NCBI GenBank assembly: GCA_024401865.1
Contig: JAKSKI010000016.1
Span: forward strand, 1-32,228
Direction: 5' to 3'
DNA length: 32,228 bases
Origin: Bacteroidales bacterium
GTDB lineage: Bacteria > Bacteroidota > Bacteroidia > Bacteroidales > UBA932
Of this stretch, positions 15,068 to 22,892 are shown piece by piece. The first letter of the stretch is position 1; every line of letters begins with the position of its first letter. A program made the position numbers and the translations under genes. Below the pieces are notes generated by a model, which was not told where the DNA came from, ran no database searches, and saw only the letters and a list, made by a program, of their open reading frames with translations.

Positions 15068-16630
15068 ATGGAAGACCAGAAAGCTGAAAAAGATCTTGTC
15101 GTAGACGTATCGCCTTCTGAAGTCCGTATAGCTTTGATGCAGAATCACAAGCTTATCGAACTCAACCGCGAGTCAAGCCAGGGTCACAGTTTCACCGTGG
15201 GTGACGTATTCCTCGGAAGAGTGAAGAAGCTCCTGCCCGCGTTGAACGCTGCTTTTGTGGATATAGGTGACAGCAAGGAGGCATTTGTCCATTACCTGGA
15301 CCTCGGACTTTATTTCGATGCGTTCGATGCCTTCGTCCGCGATTCCAATCCCAACACAAACCTCAAGGAGCTGTACGAAAGCATACAGCTCGGGCCCGTC
15401 CTTGCCAAAGAGGGCCGTATCGAGGACCATCTCAAAGTCGGGCAGATGATAGTCGCGCAGATTGTCAAGGAACCTATTTCCACCAAAGGATCCAGGCTCA
15501 CTGCAGAGATTTCGTTGGCAGGACGCAATATTGTACTGCTCCCCTTCGCCCGGAAGGTGAGCGTTTCCCAGAAAATCTCCTCAAAGGAGGAGAGACGCAG
15601 GTTGGAGACTCTGGTAGGCAACATCCTCCCCAAGAATTACGGAGCCATCATCCGCACCGCGGCCGAAGGCAAGAATGCGGCCGTGCTCGTGGCGGAGGTG
15701 AAATCCCTTATCGAGAAATGGGAGAACTCGTGGACACGACTGTCCCGCAACAAGGGTGTGGGCCTTCTGTTTACCGAATATTCCAAGACCACCACCGTCC
15801 TGCGTGACCTTCTCAACGACACTTTCTCCAACGTTTATGTCAATGACGTGAAGATATTCGAAGAGACGGCCAACTATGTCTCTCTCATTTCTCCCGATCA
15901 GGAGAAGATTGTGAAATTGTATGACGGGAAGGAACCTATTTTCGACCATTTCGAGGTTACCCGTCAGATCAAGAGTTCTTTCGGCAAGGTGGTCCCCATG
16001 AAACAGGGGGCATATCTGGTAATCGAAACCACCGAAGCCCTCAATGTGATAGACGTCAATAGCGGTATACGCACAAAGACGGACAATCAGGAGGACAATT
16101 CGTTTGAAGTCAACAAGATAGCCGCAGAAGAAATCGCTCGTCAGCTCAGGCTCCGCGATATGGGAGGCATCGTCATAGTGGACTTCATAGATATGGACAG
16201 CGCCGAACACCGCAACGAACTCTTCAAGTTTATGCAGGACTTGATGGCGGAGGACAGGGCCAAGCACAACCTGCTGCCACTCACCAAGTTCGGCCTGATG
16301 CAGATTACCCGTCAGAGAATACGTCCCGTGACCGAAATCAACACTACCGAAAAGTGCCCCCTTTGTCACGGTACCGGCAAGATAGCATCCACCGTTGTGG
16401 TGGACGAGCAGATCGAGCGCCGGATCTCCGACCTGGTTGCCGGGAAAGGGCCCTCCTCACTCATCATCAAGGTCAGCCCCATACTGGGCGCCTATCTTAC
16501 AAGAGGATGGAATTCCTATTTCAGAAAATGGAAACGCAAGTACAAATGCAAGTTGAAACTGGTCGAAGAGACCGAGTTCAGCATCCTGCAGTACGAATTC
16601 TACAACGAAAAAGGAGAGGCGCTCGATTAG
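15068..16630 (+). CDS. rng: Ribonuclease E/G family endoribonuclease (RNase G type)
   Basis: Endoribonuclease acting in rRNA maturation and mRNA decay. The 520-residue size without a long C-terminal scaffold points to RNase G more than RNase E. An S1 domain lies at about residues 38-130 (VGDVFLGRVKKLLPALNAAF and VDIG). The RNase H-like and DNase I-like core carries the magnesium-binding D329 (VIDVNSG) and D372 (IVIVDFIDM), spaced 43 residues apart exactly as D303 and D346 in E. coli RNase E. The zinc-link CPLCHGTG has C430 and C433. ATG 15068 follows the hairpin at 15009-15045. A strong terminator closes the gene. Confidence 0.95.
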   Translation: MEDQKAEKDLVVDVSPSEVRIALMQNHKLIELNRESSQGHSFTVGDVFLGRVKKLLPALNAAFVDIGDSKEAFVHYLDLGLYFDAFDAFVRDSNPNTNLKELYESIQLGPVLAKEGRIEDHLKVGQMIVAQIVKEPISTKGSRLTAEISLAGRNIVLLPFARKVSVSQKISSKEERRRLETLVGNILPKNYGAIIRTAAEGKNAAVLVAEVKSLIEKWENSWTRLSRNKGVGLLFTEYSKTTTVLRDLLNDTFSNVYVNDVKIFEETANYVSLISPDQEKIVKLYDGKEPIFDHFEVTRQIKSSFGKVVPMKQGAYLVIETTEALNVIDVNSGIRTKTDNQEDNSFEVNKIAAEEIARQLRLRDMGGIVIVDFIDMDSAEHRNELFKFMQDLMAEDRAKHNLLPLTKFGLMQITRQRIRPVTEINTTEKCPLCHGTGKIASTVVVDEQIERRISDLVAGKGPSSLIIKVSPILGAYLTRGWNSYFRKWKRKYKCKLKLVEETEFSILQYEFYNEKGEALD

Positions 16631-16646
16631 GAGCACCTCTCTTTTT
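16614..16646 (+). terminator. Bidirectional intrinsic terminator
   Basis: GAGAGG-C-GCTC (16614-16624) pairs with GAGC-A-CCTCTC (16631-16641), ten pairs with one internal mismatch and a six-base loop, followed by T16642-T16646. An A run just upstream (16608-16612) gives the T tract for the opposite strand, so it can serve both rng and the convergent DJ-1/PfpI gene. The stem includes the last codons of rng. Confidence 0.85.
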
Positions 16647-16649
16647 GAT

Positions 16650-17222
16650 TCAGTCCAGGAACATCGCGTGGGTGACATCTGACGCCTCTTTCTCTCCTTT
16701 CACCCTCTTCAGGATCTCCAGAGCGAAGGCAATGGCATGTCCGGCGCTGCGGCCGGTGATGATCTGTCCGTCAGTGACCGCGGGCTTGGGGACAAACAGT
16801 CCGCCCTTGGCCTCGGGTTTGTCGCCGAATCCGTCGAAACAGGTGAATACCTTGCCCTCCCAGTCATCCAACTGGCTGAGCACCAGTCCCGGAGCCGCGC
16901 AGATTGCTGCCACTGTACCGCCTGCCCCGTAGTGGTCCTTCATTGCCTTGATGAGAGTCTTGCAACCGGCCAGATGCTTCGAACCGGGCATTCCTCCCGG
17001 GAATATCATCACGTCACGGAGAGTCGTGCCTTCGTGGCTCAATTCCATTTCACTGAGGAAACTGTCGACTCCGATAGTGACCCCGTGTGAACTTACGACA
17101 AAGGGATCGTCTGATATGGCGATGAGATTGGTGCGGATGCCGCCTCTTCTCAGGACGTCATTCGTGCCCAGGGCTTCCACGTCCTCGAAGCCGTCGGCCA
17201 GAAATATGTTTACTCCTTTCAT
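16650..17222 (-). CDS. DJ-1/PfpI-family protein
   Basis: 190 residues, normal for this family, which includes YajL/ThiJ, glyoxalase III-like and protein-repair proteins. The nucleophile elbow is AAICAAPG with C108, and the conserved acidic residue partnering the cysteine is E13 in ADGFEDVEA. IFPGGMPGSKHL provides the oxyanion-side Gly-Gly motif. The sequence is closest in style to the YajL/DJ-1 branch rather than PfpI protease, but the physiological reaction cannot be fixed. The ATG at 17222 is preceded by a -7-like TATACTTG only four bases away, implying an almost leaderless mRNA. It is divergent from the ManA-like gene. Confidence 0.9.
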   Translation of the reverse strand: MKGVNIFLADGFEDVEALGTNDVLRRGGIRTNLIAISDDPFVVSSHGVTIGVDSFLSEMELSHEGTTLRDVMIFPGGMPGSKHLAGCKTLIKAMKDHYGAGGTVAAICAAPGLVLSQLDDWEGKVFTCFDGFGDKPEAKGGLFVPKPAVTDGQIITGRSAGHAIAFALEILKRVKGEKEASDVTHAMFLD

Positions 17223-17226
17223 GTCG

Positions 17227-17234
17227 CAAGTATA
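17227..17234 (-). promoter_or_regulatory. Candidate -7 box of the DJ-1/PfpI gene
   Basis: Minus-strand TATACTTG (seven of eight matches to TAnnTTTG) ends four bases before the ATG at 17222. No TTTG at the -33 distance was found, so the call is weak. Confidence 0.4.
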
Positions 17235-17245
17235 GCGATTTTTAT

Positions 17246-17253
17246 TAAATTTG
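17246..17253 (+). promoter_or_regulatory. -7 box of the ManA-like gene
   Basis: TAAATTTG matches TAnnTTTG perfectly and ends eight bases before the ATG at 17262, so the leader would be only a few bases. There is no TTTG 19-21 bases upstream; the region there is the start of the divergent gene. Confidence 0.55.
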
Positions 17254-17261
17254 TCTCACTT

Positions 17262-18245
17262 ATGGACGAAAAGAAACTATACCCCCTGAAGTTCTGTGCA
17301 CTGCAGGACGATTACAGTTGGGGACGCGAGAGATTCCTTCTGGCAGACCTCGGATATCGTGACTCGATGGTCAGGGACGGATGGCTTGCGGGCAACCTTA
17401 TGGGAGAGGTGATGGATACTTATATGGACCGTATGGTGGGAGACAACGTGTATGAATACTACGGCCGTCAGTTCCCCGTATGCGTGAGACATATACACGC
17501 CGACGCTCTCATGCCCCTTCGCGTGCACCCCGACAACGAGACTGCCCGTCAGAGATATGACCTTCTCGGCAAGGACAAGATATGGTATGTGGAGCGTTGC
17601 GGCAGGAATTCCAGAATAATGCTGGGGTTCCGCGAAGACACCGATGCCACCGAAGTCTTCCGGAAGTGTAATGACAATACCGTGGACTCTATCCTCAACA
17701 CCGTGGTTCCGCACCAGGGACAGTTTCTGCACATACCTCCCGGCACTCCGCATTGTGCCGGAGGAGATATTGACATCGTGGAGATAAGCCAGTCGTCTCC
17801 CGTGGACATCTGTATTTGCGGGTGGGGCGAAGTGGTGAGCACGGAAGAGTTCGACCCGGCGCTCTCTCTGGTGGATGCGTTGGATTTCATCGACTACAAA
17901 GCGTTCCGGAGCGACGTGCCGTCAGGCAACAGGGTGGAACTTGAGGATTTCAGTGTGGAGCGTATCAGGCTCTCCTCAGTGCTTCATTCCTATTCGGGTC
18001 AGTCCGACTCTCCGGTAATCTATGTGTGCATCTCTGGTGGGGCCGAGGTGCGTATCGATGTGCTGGGCCAGTCTGCCGGATTCGCATTCGGGAGTGGAGA
18101 ACTGGTCCTGGTTCCTGCCGAGTGCAACGATTTCCGACTTGCTCCGGTCTCGGCTGATACCTTGCTGCTGGAGGTCGAAGTCCCGCATATCGAGGAGAAG
18201 GATTCATACATTGATCCTTCCGTGCCTGCCGAAACCGGGGAATAG
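17262..18245 (+). CDS. Type I mannose-6-phosphate isomerase (ManA) family protein with substituted metal ligands
   Basis: A 327-residue cupin-fold protein aligning by eye with class I phosphomannose isomerases from start (LYPLKF) through LRVHPDNETARQRY, LGKDKIWYVE and HIPPGTPHCAGG. In active enzymes the zinc ligands are Gln and His in QVHP, Glu in GKTE(M/C)WY, and a His in the PAGxxH segment. Here the Gln is R87 and the Glu is K106; only H89 and H164 remain. The usual YRxYD after EIQQTSD reads ICICGWG. Isomerase activity is therefore doubtful. It may be a pseudoenzyme, a sugar-binding regulator or an altered enzyme. It is followed 47 bases later by the yugP-like gene, which has its own -7 box. 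Confidence 0.75.
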   Translation: MDEKKLYPLKFCALQDDYSWGRERFLLADLGYRDSMVRDGWLAGNLMGEVMDTYMDRMVGDNVYEYYGRQFPVCVRHIHADALMPLRVHPDNETARQRYDLLGKDKIWYVERCGRNSRIMLGFREDTDATEVFRKCNDNTVDSILNTVVPHQGQFLHIPPGTPHCAGGDIDIVEISQSSPVDICICGWGEVVSTEEFDPALSLVDALDFIDYKAFRSDVPSGNRVELEDFSVERIRLSSVLHSYSGQSDSPVIYVCISGGAEVRIDVLGQSAGFAFGSGELVLVPAECNDFRLAPVSADTLLLEVEVPHIEEKDSYIDPSVPAETGE

Positions 18246-18268
18246 GCCCGATATTTGTTGATTTTTAC

Positions 18269-18276
18269 TATATTTG
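18269..18276 (+). promoter_or_regulatory. -7 box before the zinc metallopeptidase gene
   Basis: TATATTTG fits TAnnTTTG perfectly and ends 16 bases before ATG 18293. No -33 TTTG lies at proper distance (one at 18254-18257 is too close). Confidence 0.5.
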
Positions 18277-18292
18277 ACCAAAATTCATCGAT

Positions 18293-18967
18293 ATGAATAT
18301 CTGGATAATCTTGATATTGGTGATGGTGGCATCGTTCATCATCCAGAGAGTGCTTCAGGCACGTTTTGACAAATATTCACAGGTACCTTCGCAGGGCGGA
18401 CTCACCGGTGCGGACGTGGCCCGTATGATGCTCCGGCAGAATGGTATCAATGACGTTGAAGTCTGTTCGGTCCCCGGTATGCTGACTGACCACTATGACC
18501 CCGTCAAAAAGCTGATCAACCTGAGCGAACAGGTATACGGTGTCAACAGCGTTGCGGCCTGCGCAGTTGCCGCCCACGAGACTGGCCACGCCATCCAGCA
18601 CGCCACAGGTTATCTTCCCTTGAAGTTCCGTTCGGCCATAGTGCCCGTCGTCACTTTTGCCAACAACACGGTGCAGTGGGTGCTTCTTGCCGGAGTGATA
18701 TTCATCAATCTGTTCCCCAATCTGATCTGGATAGGCATAGGTCTGTTTGCCCTTACCACCCTGTTCAGCATTGTGACGCTTCCCGTCGAAATCAACGCAA
18801 GCGCAAGGGCGGTCAAATGGCTGGACAGTGCCGGCATCACATACGGAGAGTCTTCCGAGATGGCACGCGACGCACTCAAATGGGCCGCATACACTTACGT
18901 GATTGCCGCGATAGGCTCTCTGGCCACCTTGTTCTATTACATTATCATAGCCAGCAACAGGAGGTAA
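18293..18967 (+). CDS. YugP-family membrane zinc metallopeptidase
   Basis: A 224-residue integral membrane protein: an N-terminal helix (residues 3-20), a soluble segment, the zinc-binding HETGHAIQH at residues 95-103, then about three C-terminal helices (VVTFANNTVQWVLLAGVIF, IWIGIGLFALTTLFS and the last 25 residues). Size and layout match the YugP/DUF2268-independent zinc metallopeptidase family (Peptidase_M48-like signature). Substrates are unknown; the HExxH pattern indicates hydrolase activity at the membrane. It is seven bases upstream of alr and likely co-transcribed with alr and hslR. Confidence 0.9.
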   Translation: MNIWIILILVMVASFIIQRVLQARFDKYSQVPSQGGLTGADVARMMLRQNGINDVEVCSVPGMLTDHYDPVKKLINLSEQVYGVNSVAACAVAAHETGHAIQHATGYLPLKFRSAIVPVVTFANNTVQWVLLAGVIFINLFPNLIWIGIGLFALTTLFSIVTLPVEINASARAVKWLDSAGITYGESSEMARDALKWAAYTYVIAAIGSLATLFYYIIIASNRR

Positions 18968-18974
18968 TGCCGAT

Positions 18975-20087
18975 ATGGCAAGAGAGGACGATTTCTCCAG
19001 GCTGGAACTCAATCTTCCCAATGCTCTGTCCAACTACCGCTATTTCCGCGGAAGGCTGGAATCAGGGACAAAGCTGCTGGTGCTTGTCAAGGCCAACGCC
19101 TATGGGCACGGTGCAGTCGAATTCGCCTCTATGATGCAGCAGGCAGGGGCGGATTATCTGGCAGTCGCCCTGCCCGTCGAAGGAGTTGAACTGCGCCGTT
19201 CCGGCATATCCCTGCCAATACTTGTACTTACGTCAGGGACCGATTTCTTCCCTGAGATCATAGATAACAGGCTGGAGCCAGGCATCCCCAACCTTTTTAC
19301 GCTCAAGGCTTTCTGCGCAGAGCTTCAGAAACGGGGGATGGAGTCTTATCCCGTCCATATCAAGTTGGATACCGGGATGCACAGACTGGGATTCATGCCC
19401 TCCGAGCTCGATGAACTCATTCAATTCCTGAAGACCTGCAAGTCCGTGAAGGTGCGGTCAGTTTATTCTCATCTGGCTGCGGCTGAAGACCCTTCAGAGG
19501 ATGAGTTCACCCTTGGCCAGATCAAGATGTATCGTGAGGGCGCATCCCGGATTACGGACGCCATAGGATACAAGCCCCTGTGGCACGTGCTCAATTCGGC
19601 AGGCATAGAACGCTTCCCTCAATACCAGTTCGACATGGTCAGGCTAGGCATCGGCATCTACGGCATCAGCGCCCTTCCGGACGTTCACCTCAAACCGGTC
19701 GCATCCCTTAAAGTCAAAGTCCTGCAGATCAAGCGGCTCCAGCCCGGAGACGGCACAATAGGCTATGGACGTCACGGCATCGTTGCCCCGGAAGGCACTA
19801 CAATAGCCACAATACCCTGCGGCTACGCAGACGGACTGGACCGACATCTCGGATGCGGGCGCGCCTCGTTCAGCATAGATGGTCACAGGACATCAACGAT
19901 AGGCAATATATGTATGGATATGTGTATGCTTGACGTTACCGGTTTGGACGTGAAGCCGGGTGACACGGTCACCATTTTCGGCGAAGATCCCACAGTCGAA
20001 GAACTCGCATCCATACTGGACACGATACCTTACGAAATACTTACATCGGTGCCACGACGCATCGAGCGCATAATTGTCAGGAAATGA
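18975..20087 (+). CDS. alr: Alanine racemase
   Basis: PLP-dependent enzyme interconverting L- and D-alanine for peptidoglycan. The 370-residue length is standard. The PLP lysine is K39 in VLVKANAYGHG, the opposing catalytic tyrosine is Y264 in IGYGRHG, and Y284 in CGYADG belongs to the substrate entryway; this numbering closely parallels the Geobacillus enzyme (K39, Y265, Y284). IKLDTGMHRLGF carries the carbamylated-lysine and arginine region. In Bacteroidota alr is sometimes fused to murF; here it stands alone. The ATG at 18975 is seven bases after the metallopeptidase stop, and its TGA overlaps the hslR start. Confidence 0.97.
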   Translation: MAREDDFSRLELNLPNALSNYRYFRGRLESGTKLLVLVKANAYGHGAVEFASMMQQAGADYLAVALPVEGVELRRSGISLPILVLTSGTDFFPEIIDNRLEPGIPNLFTLKAFCAELQKRGMESYPVHIKLDTGMHRLGFMPSELDELIQFLKTCKSVKVRSVYSHLAAAEDPSEDEFTLGQIKMYREGASRITDAIGYKPLWHVLNSAGIERFPQYQFDMVRLGIGIYGISALPDVHLKPVASLKVKVLQIKRLQPGDGTIGYGRHGIVAPEGTTIATIPCGYADGLDRHLGCGRASFSIDGHRTSTIGNICMDMCMLDVTGLDVKPGDTVTIFGEDPTVEELASILDTIPYEILTSVPRRIERIIVRK

Positions 20088-20473
20088 TGGACTCAGTGCG
20101 GATTGACAAATATCTGTGGTCAATAAGGGTGTTCAAGACCCGCTCGGAGGCCACAGAGGCCTGCAATGGCAATAAGGTGCAGGTCAACGGCGTCAACGCG
20201 AAGCCGAGCAAAGCGGTCAAGTCCGGCGATACGCTGACTGTGCGCAAAGGCAGCGCTCAATTCACATACAAGGTCCTCGCTCTTGCGCAGAACCGTATGG
20301 GGGCGGCGCTCGTCCAGGATTTCGCGGAGAATCTCACTCCCCAGTCTGAACTTGACAAACTTCACGCACCGGTGGAGACTTTCTTTGTCCGCCGCGACCA
20401 GGGCACCGGCCGCCCCACCAAGAAGGACCGCCGTTCGCTTGATGCGCTATGGGATGAACTGACTACTATTTGA
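20084..20473 (+). CDS. hslR: S4-domain RNA-binding protein, Hsp15 type
   Basis: 129 residues. An S4 RNA-binding domain at about residues 5-65 starts VRIDKYLWSIRVFKTRSEATEAC and includes VQVNGVNAKPSKAVKSGD, the Hsp15 (HslR) arrangement, and the tail contains GRPTKKDRRSLDAL as in that family. E. coli Hsp15 binds stalled 50S subunits carrying nascent chains and aids recycling. ATG 20084 overlaps the alr stop (ATGA); ATG 20087 one codon later is an equally good alternative. The gene's last eight bases overlap the convergent DUF799 gene. Confidence 0.9.
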   Translation: MMDSVRIDKYLWSIRVFKTRSEATEACNGNKVQVNGVNAKPSKAVKSGDTLTVRKGSAQFTYKVLALAQNRMGAALVQDFAENLTPQSELDKLHAPVETFFVRRDQGTGRPTKKDRRSLDALWDELTTI

Positions 20474-21164
20474 TGGTAGCGGTGATGTTTTGATCGTCTG
20501 CCCTGAAATCGGCGTCTTTGTCGTAGTCGGCATTGTACTTGCCTCTCGGTATATCTTTGAAGATATAAGAATTGGCCGCTCTGGCCGCAACGATATGATC
20601 GGTAGCCGCCGTGGATATGGCCGAAGCGGTGAGGTCGATCAGCGCTCCAAGGGCAGTATTGCTGTTGCTGTTGAACGAGAGGTCAAGGTAAAGGTCGCAG
20701 GCCCTGTCAAAGATAATCTCTCCCGTTTGGGCTGACCTGATGAAATATCTGATATCCGCTTCGATTCCGAAGCCGACCTTGGTCCACTTGTTGATTTCGG
20801 AGAACACTACCGCATCGCATCCGAAGTATCTCTTGAACACGTCAAGAGGTCTGTCGACGAAGAGCTCGGCATCGTAGGCGCTCTCGGCCTTCATTATCTC
20901 CATCGAAAGGTAAGGTGAAATGACATAGTAGCCCGCTTCTGCCAAAGGGGGGAGTATGGAGGTGAACAGGAGGTCCTTGGCTTCGACGTTGGTCGTATTG
21001 TTGATGGGGGGCATCACCAGAAGCACCACAGGTCTTTCTTCATACATTTTGGAGTACAGTTCCCCGCGTGTATGGACGCTGCTGTCAGAGTCAGACAAGC
21101 CCGAGGTAATGCCGCACGAACTAGCAACAGCCAGTATGAGCGTAAGTATAATGGTCCGTTTCAT
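20466..21164 (-). CDS. DUF799 (GNA1162-family) lipoprotein
   Basis: 232 residues with a lipoprotein signal ending at C17 (VASSCGIT). The mature part contains RPVVLLVMPPINNTTNVEAKD and LPPLAEAGYYVISPYLSMEIM, diagnostic of DUF799, the family of Neisseria GNA1162, whose fold resembles TolB N-terminal/CsgG-type domains. VFSEINKWTKVGFGIEADIRYFI fits the second half. The role is unknown; an outer-membrane or periplasmic assembly factor is the usual suggestion. It is the last gene of a four-gene operon, two bases after the DUF4810 gene, a gene order also known from Proteobacteria. Confidence 0.88.
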   Translation of the reverse strand: MKRTIILTLILAVASSCGITSGLSDSDSSVHTRGELYSKMYEERPVVLLVMPPINNTTNVEAKDLLFTSILPPLAEAGYYVISPYLSMEIMKAESAYDAELFVDRPLDVFKRYFGCDAVVFSEINKWTKVGFGIEADIRYFIRSAQTGEIIFDRACDLYLDLSFNSNSNTALGALIDLTASAISTAATDHIVAARAANSYIFKDIPRGKYNADYDKDADFRADDQNITATIK

Positions 21165-21166
21165 AT

Positions 21167-21607
21167 CTATTGCCGCATTTTTTCGAGAAGAGGTCTGATG
21201 AACCTCTCGGATTCGGGATAATTTGTAAATTCCGCCTTGAGCATCTCCTCGCCCCTCTGCCTGAAGATAAGGATGAAGTCATCGCCTTCAAACAGTTTCT
21301 TCTGGGCGGCTGTGGCATTGGTGGCAAAAATCTCTGCCGTGTGCGGTTGCAGAAGCAGGTAGCCGTATTCACCGCATACTCCCGGAGGGGGCAGCTGCCG
21401 GGTACCCTTGGGGTTACGGATGATATTCTCGTAGGCGGCCACAAGGTTGCAGATGCTCTGGGGGGATTGGGTCTTGGCCATTTTGTAGAAGCACTGCTCG
21501 TATGTGGACTGTCCGCCCGCGTCATCGCCCCAGTAGTACAGGGAACTTGTCGTACCACAGGAGCAGAGAGCCGAAAGGGCTGCCAGGACAATCAGGACCT
21601 TTTTCAT
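21167..21607 (-). CDS. DUF4810 lipoprotein
   Basis: 146 residues. The signal LIVLAALSALCSCG ends in a lipobox cysteine. The mature protein starts GTTSSLYYWGDD and contains LPPPGVCGEYGYLLL, recognisable DUF4810 features (YYWG near the start, PPG followed by E(Y/F)GYLL). Much of the rest is helical. Function is unknown, but this family is repeatedly found between csgG-like and DUF799 genes. Its ATG overlaps the preceding gene's TGA (ATGA), implying coupled synthesis. Confidence 0.88.
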   Translation of the reverse strand: MKKVLIVLAALSALCSCGTTSSLYYWGDDAGGQSTYEQCFYKMAKTQSPQSICNLVAAYENIIRNPKGTRQLPPPGVCGEYGYLLLQPHTAEIFATNATAAQKKLFEGDDFILIFRQRGEEMLKAEFTNYPESERFIRPLLEKMRQ

Positions 21608-21945
21608 AATTCAATCACTCTGTGCTCGGAAGAGCCGAGGAGAATCTTCTGGTTGTAAATCTCTTCTCCGCCAATTGTCTGCACTACAATCTGGTGCTGG
21701 CCGGGTTTGAGACTTATGGTATTCTTTGCGGTCTTCTTGATGTTGCGTTCGGTTCGATAGGCCTTGGTCTTGACGGTGTTGGTCCTTTGAGCCTTGCCGT
21801 CTATCAGGACAATTATGGCCGTTTCGTTTGCGGCCGTGAAGGATATTGCGGCGTCATCCGGTTTGCCGGATGATATGGAGTACGAGCCGACACCGCATCC
21901 TGCCAGGAGCAGACTGCAGCAAAGTGCTATGAAGAGCTTTTTCAT
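21604..21945 (-). CDS. Small lipoprotein, PEGA-like beta domain
   Basis: 113 residues with a textbook lipobox (LLLAGCG). The mature chain is a predicted all-beta domain: AIIVLIDGKAQ, basic centre, then NTISLKPGQHQIVVQTIGGEEIYNQKILL, which resembles PEGA-like domains that carry (I/L)xPGxHxI. It sits nine bases after the CsgG-family gene and overlaps DUF4810. As far as I recall, this component is not part of the usual three-gene csgG-DUF4810-DUF799 set, so it may be a lineage-specific addition. No specific function can be assigned. Confidence 0.78.
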   Translation of the reverse strand: MKKLFIALCCSLLLAGCGVGSYSISSGKPDDAAISFTAANETAIIVLIDGKAQRTNTVKTKAYRTERNIKKTAKNTISLKPGQHQIVVQTIGGEEIYNQKILLGSSEHRVIEL

Positions 21946-21954
21946 AATGATAAA

Positions 21955-22836
21955 CTATTTGTCAGAGATATAATATTTCTGGAAATTGTCCTCATCTATG
22001 TCTTCACCCGAATAAGTGCAGAATGAGATTTCGGACTCGGGAGTGCTGCCTGTGGACTGGAGTACTGTCACGATTCCTATCTGCTTGCCGGGAAGTTCGA
22101 TCTTCATTCCCGTCTGAGGATTGGTCACAACGTTGCCCTTTTTGTAGACAAAGAATTTGTCGCCGGCAGCAAGCCCCTGTGATGCTCCTCCCGAGATGAT
22201 ATAGGCACCGTCATCCTTGGCTAGGAAATATGATTTCCAAGGCTGGTCCATACATTTGTTGATGATGTTCTCGACAAGTTGGTTGAGGGCTGCGGATATG
22301 GCTTTGTCGCTAAGAGTGGCATCATAGGAAGCCGTGCCGCCGAGGCCAAGAGTTGTCTTGGTGGTGGTTTCCGCATAACCTTTGGCTTCATCAGAGTAGA
22401 TGATGAGCCCTGTGGCGGTTTCGACTAACCTGAGGCTGACACCCGCTTCGACTGTCTGTGTCTTGATGGTGGAGAATACTTGATTTTCACCCTCGGCCTT
22501 GCGTCCGAACTCGGTGATTGACCCCAGGATTATGTAATCGGCACCGATTTTGTTCATTCCGCTGCCGGCTTCAGCCACGAGGACATCAAGGTCTTCACGT
22601 TCGAGGAGAATGAATTTGCCGCTTGCGGCGAGTTTGGTGGAGAGGATGTCCAGGGCCTGCTTCCTCATCGGGTCGTTATCCTTGTCGTAGAATATGCCCT
22701 TGGAGTACTGAGTCTCGTTGGAGAAACGCCCTATGGCCACCTTCCTTTTGATGGTCTTCTCGGTTTGTGCGTATGACGGAGCAGCGCATAGAAGTGCCAG
22801 CGTCGTGATTGCTGCAAGTTTCAAAAACCTTTTCAT
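21955..22836 (-). CDS. CsgG/HfaB-family periplasmic/outer membrane protein
   Basis: 293 residues. A signal peptide probably cleaved after PSYA by signal peptidase I; there is no good lipobox, unlike curli CsgG. Residues about 30-200 form the CsgG fold: KRKVAIGRFSNET, ALDILSTKLAASGKFILLEREDLDVL, ADYIILGSITEFGRKA and a helix before NIINKCM. Residues about 213-293 form a second small beta domain (GLAAGDKFFVYKKG, KQIGIVTVLQ) like the C-terminal domain of FlgT-type proteins. Curli CsgG makes an outer-membrane secretion pore, but no curli genes are nearby. First gene of the lipoprotein operon, divergent from pncA. Confidence 0.9.
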   Translation of the reverse strand: MKRFLKLAAITTLALLCAAPSYAQTEKTIKRKVAIGRFSNETQYSKGIFYDKDNDPMRKQALDILSTKLAASGKFILLEREDLDVLVAEAGSGMNKIGADYIILGSITEFGRKAEGENQVFSTIKTQTVEAGVSLRLVETATGLIIYSDEAKGYAETTTKTTLGLGGTASYDATLSDKAISAALNQLVENIINKCMDQPWKSYFLAKDDGAYIISGGASQGLAAGDKFFVYKKGNVVTNPQTGMKIELPGKQIGIVTVLQSTGSTPESEISFCTYSGEDIDEDNFQKYYISDK

Positions 22837-22855
22837 ATCCTGTAAAATTGTTTAT

Positions 22856-22888
22856 TTTGCAAAAGTATAAAAATTTTATCTATTTTTG
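22856..22888 (+). promoter_or_regulatory. Promoter of pncA
   Basis: TTTG at 22856-22859 and TATTTTTG at 22881-22888, 21 bases apart. The -7 box ends only four bases before ATG 22893, so the transcript is expected to start at or next to the start codon. Confidence 0.65.
22860..22867 (-). promoter_or_regulatory. -7 box of the CsgG lipoprotein operon
   Basis: Minus-strand TACTTTTG is a perfect TAnnTTTG, 23 bases before the ATG at 22836. It lies inside the spacer of the divergent pncA promoter, so the two promoters overlap and may compete. No -33 TTTG was found. Confidence 0.55.
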
Positions 22889-22892
22889 GGAC

